From contig NZ_JBKBEX010000023.1 of NCBI RefSeq assembly GCF_047303325.1, positions 22,947-86,946 on the forward strand: 64,000 nucleotides of DNA. The letters are read 5' to 3'. The first letter of the stretch is position 1; every line of letters begins with the position of its first letter. The translations under genes were made by a program, and so were the position numbers. Of this stretch, positions 17,583-26,500 are shown in pieces. Below the pieces are notes generated by a model that ran no database searches, was not told where the DNA came from, and worked only from the letters and a program-made list of their open reading frames with translations. Source of the DNA: Polaromonas sp047303325. GTDB taxonomy: Bacteria > Pseudomonadota > Gammaproteobacteria > Burkholderiales > Burkholderiaceae_C.

Positions 17583-17781
17583 GGCAGCAGCCCACGCGGG
17601 CTGTCCCTGATCGCCCCCATTGTTGAACGGTTTATCAGGGTTATTACCTAGAATCCATTACACTCCGGTGCTTACGCTGCCGGCCCGCGCTTTTGCGCCG
17701 GGCGGTGGCTGGTTGTTCACCCCCAAGGCCGCACGGCCTTGTTCTTCTGGCTTCACGGCCGCCCCTTGGAGATTTTTCGCG

Positions 17782-18933
17782 ATGTTTCGCCGCCGCTTCC
17801 TTTCGCTCGCCCCTCAATTGGCTGCCTTGTCGGCCGCCCCCGCTTTTATCCGCAATGCCTATGCCCAGGACGGCCTGACAGCCAAGGCCGTCACCATAGG
17901 CTGCACCGGTGCGACCAGCGGCCCGCTGGCCGGTGTCGGCGCAGAACTCAAACAAGGCGTGGACGCCGCCATGGGCCAGATCAACGCCAAGGGCGGCGTG
18001 AACGGCCGGGTGCTGCAGTTCCAGATGATGGACGACGCTTATGTACCGCAGCGCAGCGCCGACAACGTCAAGAAGATGATCGGCGACGGCAGCATTTTTG
18101 CGCTGATGTCCTGCGTGGGCACGCCCAACAACACCGCCATCGTGCCGCTGATTGAGGAGTCCAACCTGCCTTACGTCGGCCCGCGTTCGGGCGCCTCCTC
18201 GCTGCGCAAGCCCGGCATGCGCAATGTCTTCCATGTGCGCGCCAGCTATACCGACGAAACCCAGCGCCTGGTGCAGCGAGTCGTGAGCATGGGCATCAAA
18301 GACCTGGCCGTCGTCTACCTGGACAACGACTACGGCAAGGAAGTGCTGGTCGACGTCAGCCGCGCGCTGCAGGCGCAGGGCGCCAAGGCCGCGACGCAGG
18401 CGGCGCTGGCCGTTGACGGCAAGAACCTCACCGAGGTCGTGAACCAGGTTGTCGCCGGCAAACCCGGCGCCGTGCTGCTGGGCACCGCGGGCTCGGTGTC
18501 CGTCGGCCTGATCAGTGCGCTCAAGAAGGCGTCGCCCATGCTGCCGATCGCGGGCCTGAGCGTCACGCTGTCGGGCGACGGCATCAAGGCGCTGGGCGCG
18601 GCCGGCTCCGGCCTGGCGCTGACCATGGTGTTCCCCGACCCGTATCGCGCCAAGCTGCAGGTGGTGCGCGACTACCAGGCCGCCATGCGCGCCATCGGCC
18701 AGCAGGAGTTCTCGCCGGTCAGCTTTGAGAGCTACATCAATACCCTCGTCATGGCCGAGGGCCTGGAGCGCGCCGGCCGCGAGCTGACGCGCGCCAAGCT
18801 GCGCAACGCGCTGGCCGGCTTGCAGAAGTTCGACCTCGGCGGCTTCACTGTCGACTACGCCGCGCCGCCCTTCGCGGGTTCGAAGTTTGTGGAGCTCGGC
18901 GTGCTGGGTAACGGCGGCCGCTTTATCGGTTAA
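17782..18933 (+). CDS. Liv-type periplasmic substrate-binding protein
   Basis: 383 residues from ATG at 17782, with GGAG 10 bases upstream; the frame extends to 17620 but the N-terminus MFRRRFLSLAPQL...AYAQ is the real signal peptide. The mature protein follows the type I receptor plan: IGCTGATSGPLAGVG, AKGGVNGRVLQFQMMDD, YVGPRSGASSLR, VVYLDNDYGKEVL. No permease adjacent. Ligand unknown. Confidence 0.85.
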   Translation: MFRRRFLSLAPQLAALSAAPAFIRNAYAQDGLTAKAVTIGCTGATSGPLAGVGAELKQGVDAAMGQINAKGGVNGRVLQFQMMDDAYVPQRSADNVKKMIGDGSIFALMSCVGTPNNTAIVPLIEESNLPYVGPRSGASSLRKPGMRNVFHVRASYTDETQRLVQRVVSMGIKDLAVVYLDNDYGKEVLVDVSRALQAQGAKAATQAALAVDGKNLTEVVNQVVAGKPGAVLLGTAGSVSVGLISALKKASPMLPIAGLSVTLSGDGIKALGAAGSGLALTMVFPDPYRAKLQVVRDYQAAMRAIGQQEFSPVSFESYINTLVMAEGLERAGRELTRAKLRNALAGLQKFDLGGFTVDYAAPPFAGSKFVELGVLGNGGRFIG

Positions 18934-18954
18934 ACGGCCAAGCCGCAAGTCAAA

Positions 18955-18987
18955 AAGCCCCGGCGGGTGCATCACCCGCCGGGGCTT
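18955..18987. terminator. bidirectional terminator between convergent genes
   Basis: AGCCCCGGCGGGT and ACCCGCCGGGGCT pair around a 5-base loop (a 13- to 14-bp stem). It is flanked by an A run on the left and TTCTTTTGTT on the right, so it works for the binding-protein gene on + and the permease gene on -. Confidence 0.9.
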
Positions 18988-19005
18988 CTTTTGTTGGGGG
19001 CCTGC

Positions 19006-20292
19006 TCAGTGTTTGCGATTGAGCAGCGCGTACAGCAGGATGGCGCCAAAGGTGGCCGTGCCTATGCCGCCCAGCGCGAACTGGCCGAAGCGCAGCGTGA
19101 AGTCGCCGGTGCCCAGCACCAGGGTGATGGCCGCGACGATGAGGTTCTTGTTGTCCGAAAAATCCACCTTGTTGTCGACCCAGATCTTGGCGCCGGCGAC
19201 TGCGATCAGGCCGAACACCACGATGCTCACGCCGCCCATCACCGGCAGCGGGATGGCCTGGATCAGCGCGCCGAACTTGGGGCTGAAGCCCAGCAGCACG
19301 GCGATCAGCGCCGCCACCACAAAGACCGCCGTCGAGTAAATCTTGGTCGCGGCCATCACACCGATGTTCTCCGCGTAAGTCGTCACGCCCGTGCCGCCCG
19401 CGCCGCCCGAGACCATGGTGGCCACGCCGTCACCGATAAAGGCCCGGCCCATGTAGACGTCCAGCTTCTTGCCAGTCATGGCCGTCACCGCCTTGATGTG
19501 GCCCAGGTTCTCCGCCACCAGGATGATGGCCACCGGCGCGATCAGCAGCATGGCGCTGGCGTTGAACACCGGCGTGGTGAAGCCCGGCAGGCCGACCCAG
19601 GCCGCGCCGGCGATGCCCGAAATGTCTATCGGCTTGCCCAGGCCCAGGCCGTTGGTGAGCACCGCGTAAATCACGCTGGCCACGATCAGCCCGACCAGGA
19701 TCAGGAGGCGCTGCACCATGCCGCGTGTCATCACCGCCACCAGCGCCACACTGACAAAGGTCACCAGCTGCATCCACGCATCGAAGTTGCCGGCCGCCAT
19801 GTTCTTGACGGGAATGCTCGCCAGGTTCAGGCCTATCACCGCCACCACCGCACCCGTGACCACCGGCGGCATGAAACGCTCTATCCAGCCTGTGCCTATG
19901 GCCTGCACCACCACGCCTATCAGCGTGTAGAGCGCGCCGCAGGCGATGATGCCGCCCAGCGCCACGCCCAGATTGGCATTGGGGCCCTTGCCGGCGTAGG
20001 CCGTGGCGGCGATGACGACGCCGATGAACGCAAAGCTCGAGCCCAGGTAGCTCGGCACCTTGCCACCGGTGACGAGGAAAAAGATCAGCGTGCCTATGCC
20101 GCTCATCAGGATGGCGATGTTGGGATCAAAACCCATCAGGATGGGCGCCAGCACCGTAGCGCCGAACATCGCGATCACATGCTGCACGCCCATGACCGCG
20201 GTCTGCGGCCAGGGCAGGCGTTCATCGGGAGCTATCACTCCGCCTTGCTGCAGTACCGCGCTGCTTTTCTCCGTCCAGTCCAGCATTCCCAT
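19006..20292 (-). CDS. NCS2-family nucleobase permease (uracil/pyrimidine, UraA/RutG type)
   Basis: 428 residues with about 12-14 membrane segments. QHVIAMFGATVLAPILMG, VPSYLGSSFAFIGV, LVAENLGHIKAV and GGTGVTTYAENIGVMAATKIYS are the conserved NCS2 segments; the last is the signature of uracil/xanthine:H+ symporters. It imports a pyrimidine or purine base. Monocistronic. Confidence 0.93.
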   Translation of the reverse strand: MGMLDWTEKSSAVLQQGGVIAPDERLPWPQTAVMGVQHVIAMFGATVLAPILMGFDPNIAILMSGIGTLIFFLVTGGKVPSYLGSSFAFIGVVIAATAYAGKGPNANLGVALGGIIACGALYTLIGVVVQAIGTGWIERFMPPVVTGAVVAVIGLNLASIPVKNMAAGNFDAWMQLVTFVSVALVAVMTRGMVQRLLILVGLIVASVIYAVLTNGLGLGKPIDISGIAGAAWVGLPGFTTPVFNASAMLLIAPVAIILVAENLGHIKAVTAMTGKKLDVYMGRAFIGDGVATMVSGGAGGTGVTTYAENIGVMAATKIYSTAVFVVAALIAVLLGFSPKFGALIQAIPLPVMGGVSIVVFGLIAVAGAKIWVDNKVDFSDNKNLIVAAITLVLGTGDFTLRFGQFALGGIGTATFGAILLYALLNRKH

Positions 20293-20311
20293 CGCTTGCT
20301 CCTCTTGTTGT

Positions 20312-20583
20312 AAGAACCTGTTTACGATCTAAGCGGGCCCGCGCAAGCCCCTTCTCGGGATGAGATGCAAGGCGCGGTGCGCCAGCCCATAGCACCGCTA
20401 TGGGCCAGCATCGCAACGCCGCAGACCGCCCGAGAAGGCACTTGCCCTCCGGGTTGGGGTGAAATCGGGCGATTGAGCCACCCGGTCCCTTGCATGGGCA
20501 TCAGCCCGTGCGGCGTGCCCGGTCGGCCCACTCATCCCGATTGCACCCCAACGCGGGCCCGCTTAGATCGTAACCAGGTTCTA
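20312..20583. mobile_element. MITE-like palindromic element with 31-bp terminal inverted repeats
   Basis: The left arm 20313-20343 and right arm 20552-20582 are inverted copies with one mismatch; both contain GATCTAAGCGGGCCCGCG (right arm reversed). Inside are two nested hairpins: CTTCTCGGG/CCCGAGAAG (20351-20438), enclosing CCCATAG-CACCG-CTATGGG, and TTGGGGTG...CCCGAT against ATCGGG/CACCCCAA (20454-20551). There is no coding frame of note, so it is non-autonomous. No clear target-site duplication. It sits 20 bases upstream of the permease start. Confidence 0.6.
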
Positions 20584-21016
20584 GGTGAGGCAATGCTAGG
20601 GGGAATGGCGCTGGTGCACAAGCTGAGGCAGCAAAGGAATAAAGGAAAGCGGCACGCAGGCGCTCGGAAATGCCCTATTCCAAATCTTGTTCCCTCTCCC
20701 CCTGGGAGAGGGTTAGGGTGAGGGCCAGCGGCCCGGGACACACAGGGCGAACAAGGCGCAGCCAGCCCTCTTTGTGAAACAGGCCCGGCTTTAGCGAGCC
20801 GGTATCGATAAATCCAACAAAAAAAGGCCGCGTGCGGACAATCCGCGCGAATTTCCCTCGCGGCCTCGCATACCGTTCAGCGTCGCCAACCAAAGCTCGG
20901 CTCGCCACACGGCGAACAGCGATTGGCTCAGCCAAAACCCTCTCCCACCAACGTGATCGCCATGGGCTTTGTCCCGCGGCCCAAGCGGCGGGAGTTTTTC
21001 GGGAAGCAGGGAAGTC
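20584..21016. other. 433-base intergenic stretch without a gene
   Basis: Short frames here lack ribosome sites and family resemblance. The only structure seen is the REP-like hairpin at 20692-20712. The last ~20 bases hold the ribosome site (CAGGGAAG) for the gene at 21017. Confidence 0.5.
20692..20724. repeat. REP-like hairpin
   Basis: CCCTCTCCC-CCT-GGGAGAGGG followed by TTAGGGTGAGGG. This wording resembles short intergenic repeats scattered in many proteobacterial genomes. Confidence 0.5.
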
Positions 21017-21643
21017 ATGAGAAAACACACAAGCGGCGGTAAATACGCCACCAGCTCACGCCGGGCATGGCTCGCGCGAGCGGGCTGCCTCGGCATGGGC
21101 CTGGCCCTGCCTGGCGCCAGCCGCCCCGCCGGGCCAGGCCCCAAGAAACCCGCCACGAAAGCGGCACCCAAAACCCACTACCTGGTCTCAGCCATCCTGC
21201 GCGAAGGCGTGCAGGACTTCACCTTCAGGCTGGTCCACTCGGTGCAATCGGGATCCAGCGTCGACGAAGCCATCGGCCTCTTCACACGCTTGGTACTCGA
21301 AAAATACCCGGGCTATGCGATTGCGCAAACCACGGTAACCGACATCGTCCTGCCGCCGGGCGCATGCACCGCAGGCAAGCCGGGCAGTCCCAGAAAGCCC
21401 GGTCTCACCCTCTACATCGTCTCCGCCGCTATGAGCAGCAGCGCCAAGGACCTCGACACCCTGCTCGTCAACGGCTGGCTGCCCGGCAAAACCGCCGACG
21501 AGGCCCTGGCCCGTGTCATCCGCGACGTGAAGGCAAGCTACCCGATGTTCAAGCCCGCCAGCACGCTGGCCACCGAGCTGGATTTAACGCTGGCAGGATG
21601 TTCGGCGCCAAGTCCCGTGCGCAGCTTTGGGGAGCGGGCTTGA
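21017..21643 (+). CDS. exported hypothetical protein with exact internal duplication
   Basis: 208 residues. The N-terminus has a twin-Arg (SSRRAWLARAG) and hydrophobic stretch, suggesting export. Residues 55-117 and 133-195 are ungapped repeats with a 78-residue period: Y-x-VSA, DEA (83/161), R (91/169), YP (97/175) and a final Cys (117/195) all recur in register. Family not recognised. It heads a three-gene unit joined by ATGA overlaps with the next two lipoprotein genes. ATG at 21017 is chosen because the signal peptide starts there. Confidence 0.65.
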   Translation: MRKHTSGGKYATSSRRAWLARAGCLGMGLALPGASRPAGPGPKKPATKAAPKTHYLVSAILREGVQDFTFRLVHSVQSGSSVDEAIGLFTRLVLEKYPGYAIAQTTVTDIVLPPGACTAGKPGSPRKPGLTLYIVSAAMSSSAKDLDTLLVNGWLPGKTADEALARVIRDVKASYPMFKPASTLATELDLTLAGCSAPSPVRSFGERA

Positions 21644-22029
21644 TGAGCAGGATCCGTACACCCCAGGCGAGCCGCACCGTGCTCGCCGCCGCGCAGGTTT
21701 GCATCACGGTGATCCTCGCCGCGTGCGGTGCCACCGTTCAGCTGCACGCCCCCTCCAATGATCAAGCCAGTCAGCCCGCTCCTCAAATCACCGCAAGCGA
21801 ACCCGCCATACCGCCGGGGCATCGCCTGGACAAATTCAAGCTTTGCTACGAACTGCGCCGTCCGCTGGCATCGCCGGCCGAGAAGCCCGTCAAGCGCTTC
21901 TCCATCGACGTCAGCATCCTCGTCCCGCAGGACGACTGCCTGGCGCTGGATGCCAATGGCTGGCTGCGGGTGGTGCCTGGGCAGTGCAGCAGCGTGCCCG
22001 CAAAAAGTGCTTGCGAGGAAAAACCATGA
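21643..22029 (+). CDS. small lipoprotein, unknown function
   Basis: 128 residues. The signal peptide ends in the lipobox LAAC (Cys ~28), so it is lipid-anchored. The mature part has a Pro/Gln-rich linker, then a compact domain with three Cys (CYELRR, DDCLAL, GQC). ATGA overlap at both ends shows co-translation with neighbours; GGAG lies 9 bases upstream. No family recognised. Confidence 0.65.
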   Translation: MSRIRTPQASRTVLAAAQVCITVILAACGATVQLHAPSNDQASQPAPQITASEPAIPPGHRLDKFKLCYELRRPLASPAEKPVKRFSIDVSILVPQDDCLALDANGWLRVVPGQCSSVPAKSACEEKP

Positions 22030-22574
22030 ACGGACATTCCGCAGCAGCGAGCCTGGGTCGCACTTTTCTCCTGCTGCTGGCCGCCGCTTGCATCGCATGC
22101 CTTCAAGCTTGCGCAACAAAACCGCAGGCCCAGTACAAGGTTTACTTCTGCAACATGGAAGACACCATGGTGTCAGATATCCGCATCAACTACGGCAGGG
22201 CCCTGTGGACGATCCCACCGTTTCCCGCCCATGCCAAGGGTGGCGATGAAAGATGCCTGGGCGGCTACGCAATCACGACGATGGAGGTACTGCCCGAAGG
22301 CATGGCACTGAAATGGGTGCTGGGTGGCCGACGGTATGAAGTGAGCGTACCCATCAAGTCCAGGCTCAACGGGCTCTACCCCACCGGCGGCATCCAGGTG
22401 GTTTTCCAGAACAAGCGCGTGGAGGTGTTTGAGTATGTCTACCCGACCAACAACCACCTGATGCGGCTGCGGATTTATCCGCCTGTTGCGCCCAAGCCGG
22501 CACCTGGACCCAAGAAGCCGATTCAAGTGACGCGCGCTGGCGTGAACGAAGGCCCGAACTACATCCGTCCTTAG
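22026..22574 (+). CDS. lipoprotein, unknown function
   Basis: 182 residues. The signal peptide ends LQAC, a lipobox. The mature domain begins YKVYFCNMEDTMVSDIRINY, contains mixed strands and a basic segment, and ends with a Pro/Lys-rich tail. Start overlaps the previous stop (ATGA). It ends the GC-rich unit; an AT-rich gap of 103 bases follows before the next gene. Confidence 0.65.
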   Translation: MNGHSAAASLGRTFLLLLAAACIACLQACATKPQAQYKVYFCNMEDTMVSDIRINYGRALWTIPPFPAHAKGGDERCLGGYAITTMEVLPEGMALKWVLGGRRYEVSVPIKSRLNGLYPTGGIQVVFQNKRVEVFEYVYPTNNHLMRLRIYPPVAPKPAPGPKKPIQVTRAGVNEGPNYIRP

Positions 22575-22677
22575 CGTCCCGCCATGATTTTCAAAAATTA
22601 TTACTTATATCTTGTGGGCCTTGCGCCTGGATACACCAGAAAGTTTACTCACGCTTATTTGGAAAGGTAAGACGGCA
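22575..22677. promoter_or_regulatory. AT-rich gap, probable promoter of the toxin-tip cassette
   Basis: The sequence changes sharply from GC-rich to AT-rich here (TTATTACTTATATCTT). It precedes the two small membrane-anchored genes and the RTX gene, all closely spaced, so the operon promoter is expected here. No -35/-10 pair assigned with confidence. Confidence 0.35.
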
Positions 22678-23127
22678 ATGTCAAAGCTAGCTTTTGAGGC
22701 CAGAAAAATAAGGCCATTTTTACTGCCATTTTTTGTGGCATTTCTAACGACGGTGTGTTTGCTTGAGGCGTTCTGTCAGCTATCAGCGGAACGCCGATTT
22801 AGCGGTGACTGGGATGTCAGGTTTCGCAAAGAGGCGGCTGCAGTTGAGATGTACGGGGAGGACATCTGGCTGCATGGCCACCGCACCCTAAAAACACCCT
22901 TTGACCCGACGTCCTGCGAAATAACGTCGCATAACAAATGGCATGTTTACTGGGCCGATGTTCAGTGTACGGCTGAAGACCAGCTGGGTCAGCAATGGCA
23001 ATACACCGCCCGATACAGCAATACCACAACGCCCATGTTTGGCATCCCATTTTTAGTGGACATTGGGCCTCTTCGAGAAATGAAAGTAATCCCGGCGAAA
23101 CCTTCAATCAAGGAGACGGGCAAATGA
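22678..23127 (+). CDS. membrane-anchored periplasmic protein, candidate immunity factor
   Basis: 149 residues from ATG at 22678 (GGAAAGG 10 bases upstream). One membrane segment near the N-terminus (PFLLPFFVAFLTTVCLLEAF) is followed by a ~115-residue domain expected in the periplasm, with two Cys (DPTSCE, DVQCT) that could form a disulfide. Base composition is much lower in GC than the genes before it. Its stop overlaps the next start (ATGA). Family not recognised. Position before a toxin-like gene and topology suggest immunity; this is inference. Confidence 0.6.
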   Translation: MSKLAFEARKIRPFLLPFFVAFLTTVCLLEAFCQLSAERRFSGDWDVRFRKEAAAVEMYGEDIWLHGHRTLKTPFDPTSCEITSHNKWHVYWADVQCTAEDQLGQQWQYTARYSNTTTPMFGIPFLVDIGPLREMKVIPAKPSIKETGK

Positions 23128-23507
23128 GATGGATTGCAATATTTTTAGGCGTGATTGCTGGTGGATTTTTCATGGCACAGGATTGGACGCCCTTGATTCG
23201 CTATACCCCGAATGTCGACGCGAGCTATCGCGACATCAGAGACGCAAAAAAGCGCGCGTTTCTTCGAACATTATTTGAGACTTTTGAATCTGAAAATCCA
23301 CATGCTGAACAGCTAGATGTCATCGGCAGTAACCGTCCAAGTGGAGAGGAAATCAAGGCGCACCAGTCGCAATTTGATCAATCACTTAAGCGTCTTCGAG
23401 TTGGTCCTTGTCCTGAAAAAACAATCGTTGTCCCAACACGTTGGCAAAACATGGAAGCCATCGATCGCGTATTTCACGTTTTCGATATCGAACATTGCAA
23501 GTTTTAA
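23124..23507 (+). CDS. membrane-anchored periplasmic protein, candidate immunity protein of the RTX toxin
   Basis: 127 residues. An N-terminal anchor (WIAIFLGVIAGGFFMA) is followed by a periplasmic domain of ~105 residues with Cys in GPCPEKTIVVP and a final HCKF. Size, single anchor, the T-[IL]-V-V-P strand and a Cys near the C-terminus are reminiscent of the colicin M immunity protein Cmi as I remember it; I cannot align it formally. AT-rich. It ends 17 bases before the RTX gene and overlaps the upstream gene, the normal place for immunity. Immunity role is inference. Confidence 0.55.
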   Translation: MRWIAIFLGVIAGGFFMAQDWTPLIRYTPNVDASYRDIRDAKKRAFLRTLFETFESENPHAEQLDVIGSNRPSGEEIKAHQSQFDQSLKRLRVGPCPEKTIVVPTRWQNMEAIDRVFHVFDIEHCKF

Positions 23508-23524
23508 TTTATTGATAAAAAACC

Positions 23525-26500
23525 ATGACTACTTGGACTAATTACCAATCTCAAATTCGCGTCGAAAGCGGTGTCACGTATTACATGGGGTCGACGTACC
23601 CTAACAAAGATTTTTTTGATGCTCACTGGTCCTATGGTCTAGGCTCCACCTTAGTAATTCCTTCGTCATTGGTTTGGGATCAGGTCGCATTGAAGGTACC
23701 GGCCATCAGCAACCTTACCGGCGTTAAAAATATACTAACAACAGAGTCGAATAGATATCCAGTTGGCTCTGTTTATGAAGCAACGGGGCCGTATGTCGTG
23801 GACTACTACAAAGCTTATGGATATCAAGTTACAGAGGGTATACCGTACAGTCTCGGAAACTCAACTCTGACTGCAACCATGATCTTCACCAAAGTGAGTG
23901 ATCATGTAGTGCAAGGAACCGTCACCTACCAGCTCAAAGGAGATGAATTTGACTGGAACAGGAACGGTGACGAACAGAACAGGTTTAGTTTTATCGGGAA
24001 TTTAAAGGAAGCCGGAGGCTGGCTTGCAGGCCCTGGTACCAAATATCAAATTGCCTTTAGCGGAAACACCGCGCTTCAGATCAATGGAACCGTTGCGGAT
24101 GTCGGTCCCGCATCGGGCATCAATGACGGAAAATATTACCCTGTTGAAAGCAGCACACGCACTGTCATTGGCAACTATCAGCCACCCTCCAGTGCGCAAC
24201 CCGGATCTGACTCTGAAAATGCTTCCATAAATATCGTCACCCCCACCGACGCCCCCACTCGCAACAGCAACAGCAACAACTACATCACCGATACCAGTGC
24301 AAACGATCATCTGGTGGTCATCAGGGACGGTGGCCGGATCTGGGATGCCTACATGGTGCAAAAGACTGAGCCCAATGGCTTTGTCAACTGGACTGACTTT
24401 CAGGCGGCTGTCGCAGCCAGCAACCCCAATATCCCAAACCTGAATCAGGTCGCGGCGGGCACTACGCTTTACATGCCAGAGAGGTTCACCGATGGCTCCA
24501 TCACCTACCACTATGCCGGCGGCATCAGCATCAACAACAACGCCACCACGGGTGAATACCACATGGTTGTGCCCAATACCGATGGCACTGGAGGCCAGAC
24601 CATCTACAGCCGCACCTACGACGGCAACGGCCTGGGTGGCGAAGGCTACATCGTCAAGCAAAGCACTACCAACCAAGCCGGCATCACCATCTTCGACTAC
24701 ACCGGGCGCCAAGACAGTCCGACCGCCGAAGTCAAGCCCGTTTCGATAACGGAGCAACTGAACGGCGTAGAGACCAGCAGCTTCTATGGCAGCGACGGAA
24801 CCCTGACCGGACGCAGCAAGACGCTAAGTGACGCAGACGGTACGCCCACCAGCGACAGCCTGGCCAACACCCTACAAGGCCTGCGCAACGCCGCAGGCGA
24901 TCTGGACGACATGCTGCTGGACGCAGCGGAACTGCGCGCCTTGAGCGGTTCGCAAGCTGAAGGCGAGGCCTGGGGTGGCGCCCGCCTGCTGACGCTGGGC
25001 AACGGCGCACTGGGTGACTACTTCCGCCATCACCAGGACGTCCAGACCGGCACCGTGATTCCCCTGCTGCTCGACGACCCGCAAACCCAGGGTCTGGGTT
25101 TGCTGGGCGGGTTTGACCTTGGCAACGGCGCGAACGTGCTGGACGGCATCAGCAGCGATGCCTCTGCCAGCTGGAACTACTTAAACAACTCCGCCGGCGG
25201 CATCGACTACATCGATTGGGGGTATGACACCAGCGTGGTCGACTATGCCAGCTATACCTACGATACCAGCGCCTATAGCTACAGCAGCTATACCTACGAC
25301 AGTTATGACTACAGCGCCTACAACTACGGCAGCTACGACTACGGCTGGAGCAGCTGGTGGCCGGTCGCGCTGGATATGGATGGAGACGGTATTGAACTGG
25401 TGACCCAGGAGGACAGCCATGCCTGGTACGACGTCAAGGGTGATGGTTACCGGCGCAACATCGGCTGGGTCGGCAGCGACGACGCGCTCCTGGCCATTGA
25501 TGAAAATCACGACGGCAAGATCACTGATGCCCGGGAATTGTCTTTTGCGCTGTGGACGGCGGATACCAGCGACACTGACTTACAAGCCCTCAAGACTGCC
25601 TTCGACACCAACCACGACCAGAAACTCGATGCCCGGGATGCGCGCTTTGCCGACCTGAGGGTGTGGCAGGACAAGAATGGCGACGGTGTGAGCGACGCAG
25701 GCGAGCTCAAGACCCTGGTCGAGGCCGGTATCAAAAGCATAGGCCTCAGTGTGGCCCAGACCGACTGGAGTAGCGGCGGCAACCGCGTGGCCGGCTTTGC
25801 CACGTATGAAAAGACTGACGGCACGCGAGGCTGGGCCGCGGACGTAGGCCTGGGCTATGACACCCAGGGCTGGAGGGCCAGCGTGGAAAGCAATCTGGTG
25901 CGCATGACGGAAAGCGGCGGCCTCGTTTATGGCATTGCACGCAACAATGCGCTTGCCCTTGACTTGGGCGCACAGGGCCTGGACGCGGCCATAGGAGGCA
26001 CCGGCAGCGACACACTATCGGCCGGCAGCAAGATGGCCGTACTGCTCGAAGGTGGCGCGGGTGACGACAAACTCACTGGTGGTGCCGGGGATGACTGGCT
26101 AGCGGGCGACATCGGCTCGGACACGCTTTCGGGTGGCGACGGCGATGACACTTTGGTGATCGATGCACAGGATGCGCAAGCCAACCTCAATGGCGGGGCG
26201 GGCTTTGATATGGCGGTGGTGGCGGGTACTGCAGCCGTATCGCTGGACCTGGGAGCAGCGGGCATAGAAGCAGCAGTAGGCGGCGCCGGCAATGACAACC
26301 TGCGCACCAGCGGCACAGGCCGAGTGATTCTGGCCGGCGGCGCGGGCAGCGACAGCCTGTCTGGCAGTGCGGCCGGTGACTTGCTATACGGCGGCACGGG
26401 AGATGACGCGCTCAAAGGCGGGCGGGGCAATGATATATATGTTTTCAACAGAGGCGACGGCGCCGATACCATCACCGATGCGGCCACCGGCGTGACCATG

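Noticed and set aside
18967..20313. 448-codon His/Arg-rich frame on the plus strand
   Set aside because: Antisense to the NCS2 permease; the composition arises from reverse-reading membrane segments.
20313..20582. CRISPR or tRNA gene in the repeat-rich gap
   Set aside because: Only one pair of inverted repeats, no regular spacers, and no cloverleaf or CCA end.
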